Below, piece by piece: positions 59,471 through 64,000 of a stretch of DNA of 64,000 nucleotides. Where the stretch lies: contig NC_092809.1 of the NCBI RefSeq assembly GCF_040954645.1, positions 62,624,141-62,688,140 on the forward strand, read 5' to 3'. The notes beneath the pieces are model-generated. The model did no database searches. It saw nothing but the letters and a program-made list of their open reading frames with translations, and had not been told where the DNA came from. This stretch comes from Diabrotica undecimpunctata. Taxonomy: Eukaryota; Arthropoda; Insecta; Coleoptera; Chrysomelidae. Position numbers and translations under genes: made by a program. The number at the start of each line of letters is the position of its first letter. The stretch's first letter is position 1.

Positions 59471-62461
59471 CTGAAGAAAACACAATGACGGACCGAGAAA
59501 CAAAACAGGCACAGAACAGGGACATGAGCAGATCTAAAGATAATAACACAAACGGAAGTAAAAACGAATTGAAGTACAACTTAAACACAGAAAAGAACAA
59601 AACAATTTGGAAAATGGCATCATGGAATGTGAGAGGTATAAATGGGAAGGAAATAGAACTGGGGGAAGAAATTAGAGATAAGAACATTGAAATAGTAGCT
59701 ATAACAGAGACAAAGAAAAAAGGAAAAGGATCAATAATATTAGAAAACGGAATGTTACTAATATACAGTGGAGTGGAAGAAACGAAGAGAGCTCAGGCAG
59801 GAGTAGCGTGCATGATAAAGAAGGAGAGTATCAACAAAATAAAAAATTGGATATATTACAACGAACGTATACTAAGAGTAGACATAGATATGGATACAGA
59901 GGAAACCAATACAAACCTAATCATATGTTATGGACCAGATGAAGACGCAACAAAAAACGAAAAGAATGAATTCTGGGACAAATTACAAGAAGTGATAAAT
60001 GATTGTACAGAGAAAATTGTTATCACAGGAGACATGAACAGCAGAGTGGGGAAAGAAACAGAAAAATGGAACAATGTCATCGGACCTTATGGGGAGGACA
60101 AACTAAACAAAAATGGCAAATTACTACTCGAATTCGGTCTAGACAATAACCTGGTGATTATGAACACACACGTCCAACATAAAAGGATACACAAGATCAC
60201 AAGAGAAGTCAAATCAAGAGACGAACAATCAATTATAGACTATACTCTAGTGCAAAAAGCAGAGAAGAACTGGATAAGAGACGTAAGGGTAAAAAGGAGT
60301 TATGAAATTGGTAGTGACCACTATCTACTAGAAACCACATTCAAAAGCAAAAGAAAAGAAATAAAAAGAAATTATAACATAAACAGAAAACACAAAGAAA
60401 TAATAAAAATTTATAAACTAAGGAAAGAAACAACGAGAATAAGATACTCAGAAGGACTAGAGAAATAGATGGACAATGAACATGAAATAACAGAAACAAT
60501 AGAAGAAGAATGGGGAAAATTTAAAAATGCGATGATAAAAACAGCTAAATCAATATGTGGAACCACAAGAAATAACAACAGAGGGAAACGAACATCTTGG
60601 TGGAACGATGAAGTGAAAAGAGAAATAAAAGAAAAGAAGAAATTATGGAAAGAATACATCCAAGACAAAACACAACAAAAATATGAAAATTATAAGAGAC
60701 AAAGAACAAAAGTTAAAGAGATAGTTAAGAAAGAGAAAAAGAAAAGTTGGGAAAAATTCGGGGAAAAAATGGAAGAAAACAGCAAAGAAAACGTAAAATT
60801 ATTTTACAGAACACTGAAAAACCTAAGAAGCAACAAAGAAACGAAACTGAAACAAATAATGAACAAGGAAGGAACAATGATAAACGACGATAAGACAATA
60901 ATGGAAAGATGGAGGGAACATTTTCAGCTGATACTGAATGGAAATCAAGCGAATACAATGGAGAAGGAAAGCCACAACAGGAGAGTATCCATGAGAAACA
61001 CGGAAAATCCAGAAACTATAGAAAACGAAGAACTGGAAGAAGCAATAAGAAAGATAAAGATTGGAAAAGCACCAGGAAGTAATGAAGTAACACCAGAAAT
61101 GATGAAATATATAGGAGTAAAAGCAAAAGAAAAATTGTTATACATATATAACCTAATATGGAAGAGAAAAGTAATACCCAGAGAATGGACAAATGCAGTA
61201 ATTATACCTATATACAAGAAAGGAAACACAAGAGACTGTAGGAACTATAGAGGTATATCACTACTATGTGTAGCAGCAAAAGTATACGAAACCATAATAG
61301 AAAGGAAAATTAGAAAAGAAATAGAACATAAATTAGAGGATGTACAAAGTGGATTCAGGAAAGGACACAACACACAAGACCATATATTCACCATGCAACA
61401 AGTAATAGAAAAAGCCTTAAAGAAAAGTAAAGAAATACATCTGAGCTTTATAGACATGGAAAAAGCATTCGACTCAGTCAAAAGAAAAGATATATGGGAA
61501 AGTCTAAAGAAGAAACAAGTAAGTGAAGAACTAATAGAAGCAACAAAGAGTATATACATGAAAACAACCTCTCAGCCCAGTACTATTCATAAATGTAATA
61601 GATGAGATAGTGAAAGAATGTAAGAAAACATTCAAGAAATACTGCATCGGTTGGAACAAAATGCAAATGATAAATGCTGAGATGTGTATATTTGCAGACG
61701 ACATAGTATTAATTGCGGAAACTGCAGAAAAACTTAAATACAACTTAGAGAAATGGAACCTAGAAGCAAGCAAATACAACTTAAACGTAAACAAAGAGAA
61801 GACTCAAATAATGAAAATATCAAGGAAACAAGGGACGGAAGATCAAATAGAAGTAATGATAGATTAACAAAAAATAATACAGACAAATTCATACAAATAC
61901 TTAGGAACAGTAATCAACAACAAAGGAGACATCGAGGATGATCTTAACAACAGAATGGAAAACACAGGAAAACTATTCCAAGCACTAAATAGAGGATTCC
62001 TTAATAACAAAGAAATATCAACAAAGACCAAGATGACAATATACAAAACAATATATAGACCTACAGTGACATATGGAACAGAAAATTGGATATTAAACAA
62101 AAGACATCAGAGCAGAATTCAGGCAGCAGAGATGAAATACCTCAGAAGAACGATAGGAGTAAAAAGAACTGATAGAATCAGAAATGAAGAAATAAGAGAA
62201 AGACTCAAAATCAAACCGATACTCAAGTCAATCAAAGAGAAAAAATTGGCATGGTTCGGACATCTAACCCGGATGGACAATAATAGACAAGTAAAAAGAG
62301 TGTGGGACGCCAAACCAATAAGGAAGAACAGAAGAGGAAGACCCATTAAAGAATGGAACAGTGACATCTCGCAGATACTGCAGAGTAAGGGTAAGACTTG
62401 GCAGGAAGCAACACAGATGGCATCCAATAGGAAGGAATGGAGAAAGTTCGTTAAGAGCTAG
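59395..62461 (+). pseudogene. LINE ORF2: APE endonuclease and reverse transcriptase
   Basis: The endonuclease (59600-60330) has MASWNVRGINGKE, VAITETKKK, VITGDMNSRVG and IGSDHYLLET, so the catalytic residues are present. One TAG at 60466 separates it from the polymerase: KIGKAPGSNEVTPEMM, IPIYKKGNTRDCRNYRGISL, GFRKGHNTQDH, LSFIDMEKAFDSVKR. A deletion with frame change near 61575 removes the G.RQG motif before LSPVLFINVIDE. FADDIVLI follows at 61696, a second stop at 61865, then YLGTVINNKGDIEDD, LAWFGHLTRMDN and RRGRPIKEW. Few lesions, so it is a young dead copy. Confidence 0.9.
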
Positions 62462-62639
62462 GACACCTCAGAAGACTGTCAAATATTGTAATTTAATGAA
62501 TTGTATTGTAAACGGCCCAACACCGAAAGGTACAAATGGGTTCTACTGATTAAGTAAGTAAGTTTTTCTCTGTGTCTACACACAGGTGGGAGTTATTGAA
62601 CGGGGCCAACTGAAGTCGGGAGACACTGTTACCTAAAAG

Positions 62640-63465
62640 AGTGAATATAACCCGTTGGTCTTCTCGTTTTGATGCCGTAAAAGCGTTAAAAAGCAATTAC
62701 GGTTTGATTAAAACATGTTTGATTGAAATGTCAACAGATATAAATGAGAAAAATGTAGTAACAGTTGAAGCAGCTTCTCTATCGGAAAAACTTATCATCT
62801 TTAGCAGATTACTTTGATTTCTTACGTGATCGTTTTGATCACTATGAGGCCTTAGGAATTTTGTTCACAGGGAACGAAAATTATGCTAAGAAGAGGATTA
62901 TCAAAAAAAATTGCAATTAGGATTCGGAGGCAAGTTTAAGCCAAAAAGAAAAAATGCGAACCCAATGTTATGTTTTTATAATAGACAATCTTAAGTCGGA
63001 GATTATTCGCCGATCTGATGGTTATAAATCTTGTTCAAGAGCATTTGAATTTTTGTTTAAACTAAAAACTACGGAAGATCGAGATGATTTCAGATCGGCA
63101 ACCAAATTATAAACAAAAATACAAGGAGGATTTGAACGAGTATTTTCCCCAATAACGTGTTCATTTAAAACATTTGTAAACGTCTCTTTCCCAATTAAAA
63201 ATAGACACTCCTTTAGAATTGGTACAGGTTTTATATGAATAAATTAATATCTTAACTTCCAAACATTAATATTTGCCTGCGTATTTTTTTCTCCATAACG
63301 GTCACAAATGCAAGTGGCGAACGCTCTCTTCTGAGACTAAAAATGGTAAAGACCTGCTTAAGAAATGCAATTTCCCAAGAAAATTTGAACTCCTTAGCAG
63401 TTTTATCCATTAACGAGGACCTGCCAAATGAATTAAATATAAATATCATCAAAAATTCGCTTTAG
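62640..63465 (+). pseudogene. hAT-type transposase relic (ZMYM/DUF4371-like)
   Basis: TRWSSRFDAVKALKSNYGLI at 62655 is the stretch before the hAT catalytic core. After many stops, the dimerisation domain is well kept at 63257-63465: LRIFFSITVTNASGERSLLR, LRNAISQENLNSLAVLS and a stop at 63463. hAT transposases excise and reinsert with 8-bp duplications. Terminal repeats not located. Confidence 0.8.
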
Positions 63466-63814
63466 TAAAAACAAAAAACAAGCTTTTCAATAGTAAACTT
63501 ATTTGATTACCTACCTCATGTTACCTGTTTGAATTTTATTAGGTAAATTTTTATTTTACTTTTTGAAGTTCGCCCCTAATTTTTTTCTCGTATTTTGTTA
63601 GCATTCATTTAAGTTTGAAACCAAAAAAAGTTGTAATTGCTTTTCTTATTTCAATAAACTTGTATTCAAAATATGTTTTTTTGAATTGAAATAAAGTTAA
63701 GAAATGTTTTTGAGCTTAGGCGCGACATCCGTATAAGCACCGGGCGGTAGACTGTATTAAACTGGCACTGAACACAGAGTTATATTGACTTAGGCTGTAA
63801 GATTTGTAACAAAC
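63466..63814. other. AT-rich spacer after the hAT relic
   Basis: No gene. GGCGCGACATCCGTATAAGC near 63720 may be hAT end sequence. Confidence 0.35.
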
Positions 63815-64000
63815 TGCAGAAGTTATAGAGGCGCAAACAAAGACTCAGGCCATTGTTTAGTGATCTCAACACTAAGGGCTAGAATTGCAAATTCCAACAA
63901 AGAAAAAAAAATAGATAGAAAGAAATGGCATGTACAGGAGCTGAGAGATGCAACTGTTGCAAAACAGTACTGGGAAACTATTATCAATATGGTAAGGAAT
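63815..64000 (+). pseudogene. LINE endonuclease C-terminus, continues past the window
   Basis: NCRSYRGANKDSGHCLVIST then LRARIANSNKEKKIDRKKWH and LRDATVAKQYWETI match the end of the APE endonuclease (RG.D.DSDH.LV) and the linker to reverse transcriptase in RTE/Jockey-type LINEs. The usual SDH reads SGH, a loss of the catalytic Asp. Confidence 0.7.

Larger units (their letters stand above)
58661..62563 (+). mobile_element. Two-ORF LINE with (TAAG)n tail
   Basis: ORF1 and ORF2 overlap by 76 bases, and the element ends with GATTAAGTAAGTAAG (62549-62563). Coding DNA is extremely A-rich on the plus strand, unlike its surroundings. The 5' end may lie upstream of 58661; I found no clear target duplication. 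Confidence 0.85.

Noticed and set aside
58537..62427. Series of hydrophobic minus-strand ORFs resembling membrane proteins
   Set aside because: Antisense of the very A-rich LINE coding strand, which turns Lys/Glu codons into Phe/Leu/Ser codons.

Overview
The window is AT-rich nuclear DNA of an insect; the transposon spectrum resembles a large, repeat-laden beetle genome, but that is inference. It holds one complete host gene, CCT7 (chaperonin subunit eta, minus strand, 42202-56219, five exons, 540 codons). The first exon of a divergently transcribed secreted-protein gene follows at 56794. Nearly everything else is transposable elements, mostly broken and often nested. I saw no rRNA, tRNA or CRISPR array.

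Layout. 1-11.3 kb: three minus-strand copies of an uncharacterised Cys/Asp-rich protein family (possibly a DDE/D transposase), one interrupted by an RTE retrotransposon with a 12-bp target-site duplication (TSD). 11.9-12.3 kb: a Helitron end. 12.5-13.7 kb: (TA)n tracts and foldback repeats. 13.97-17.7 kb: a mariner gene split by an RTE LINE, itself split by a GC-rich 585-bp insertion; both insertions have TSDs. 17.7-18.7 kb: a Penelope-like element. 18.9-22.2 kb: an RTE and a Tigger element. 22.18-32.78 kb: a Ty3/gypsy element with both LTRs, a macro domain after integrase, a long-inverted-repeat transposon in its pol gene and a Tc1 element in its 5' LTR. 32.9-37 kb: Tigger, piggyBac and LINE remnants. 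37.1-42 kb: a LINE carrying a TTAA MITE that carries a piggyBac element.

42.2-56.2 kb is CCT7. Its 8.9-kb intron 4 holds two long-inverted-repeat elements with IS630/DDE_3-type transposases and a Tc1 remnant; its 3.2-kb intron 2 holds a gypsy integrase fragment and a piggyBac element with TTAA ends. 58.7-62.6 kb is a nearly full-length two-ORF LINE, 62.6-63.5 kb a hAT transposase remnant, and 63.8 kb to the edge another LINE.

Most interesting: the macro (ADP-ribose-binding) domain inside the gypsy element; the three-copy uncharacterised family with its repeated ACTTGGTCA motif and an in-frame microsatellite; and nested insertions whose TSDs restore the host reading frame when removed.
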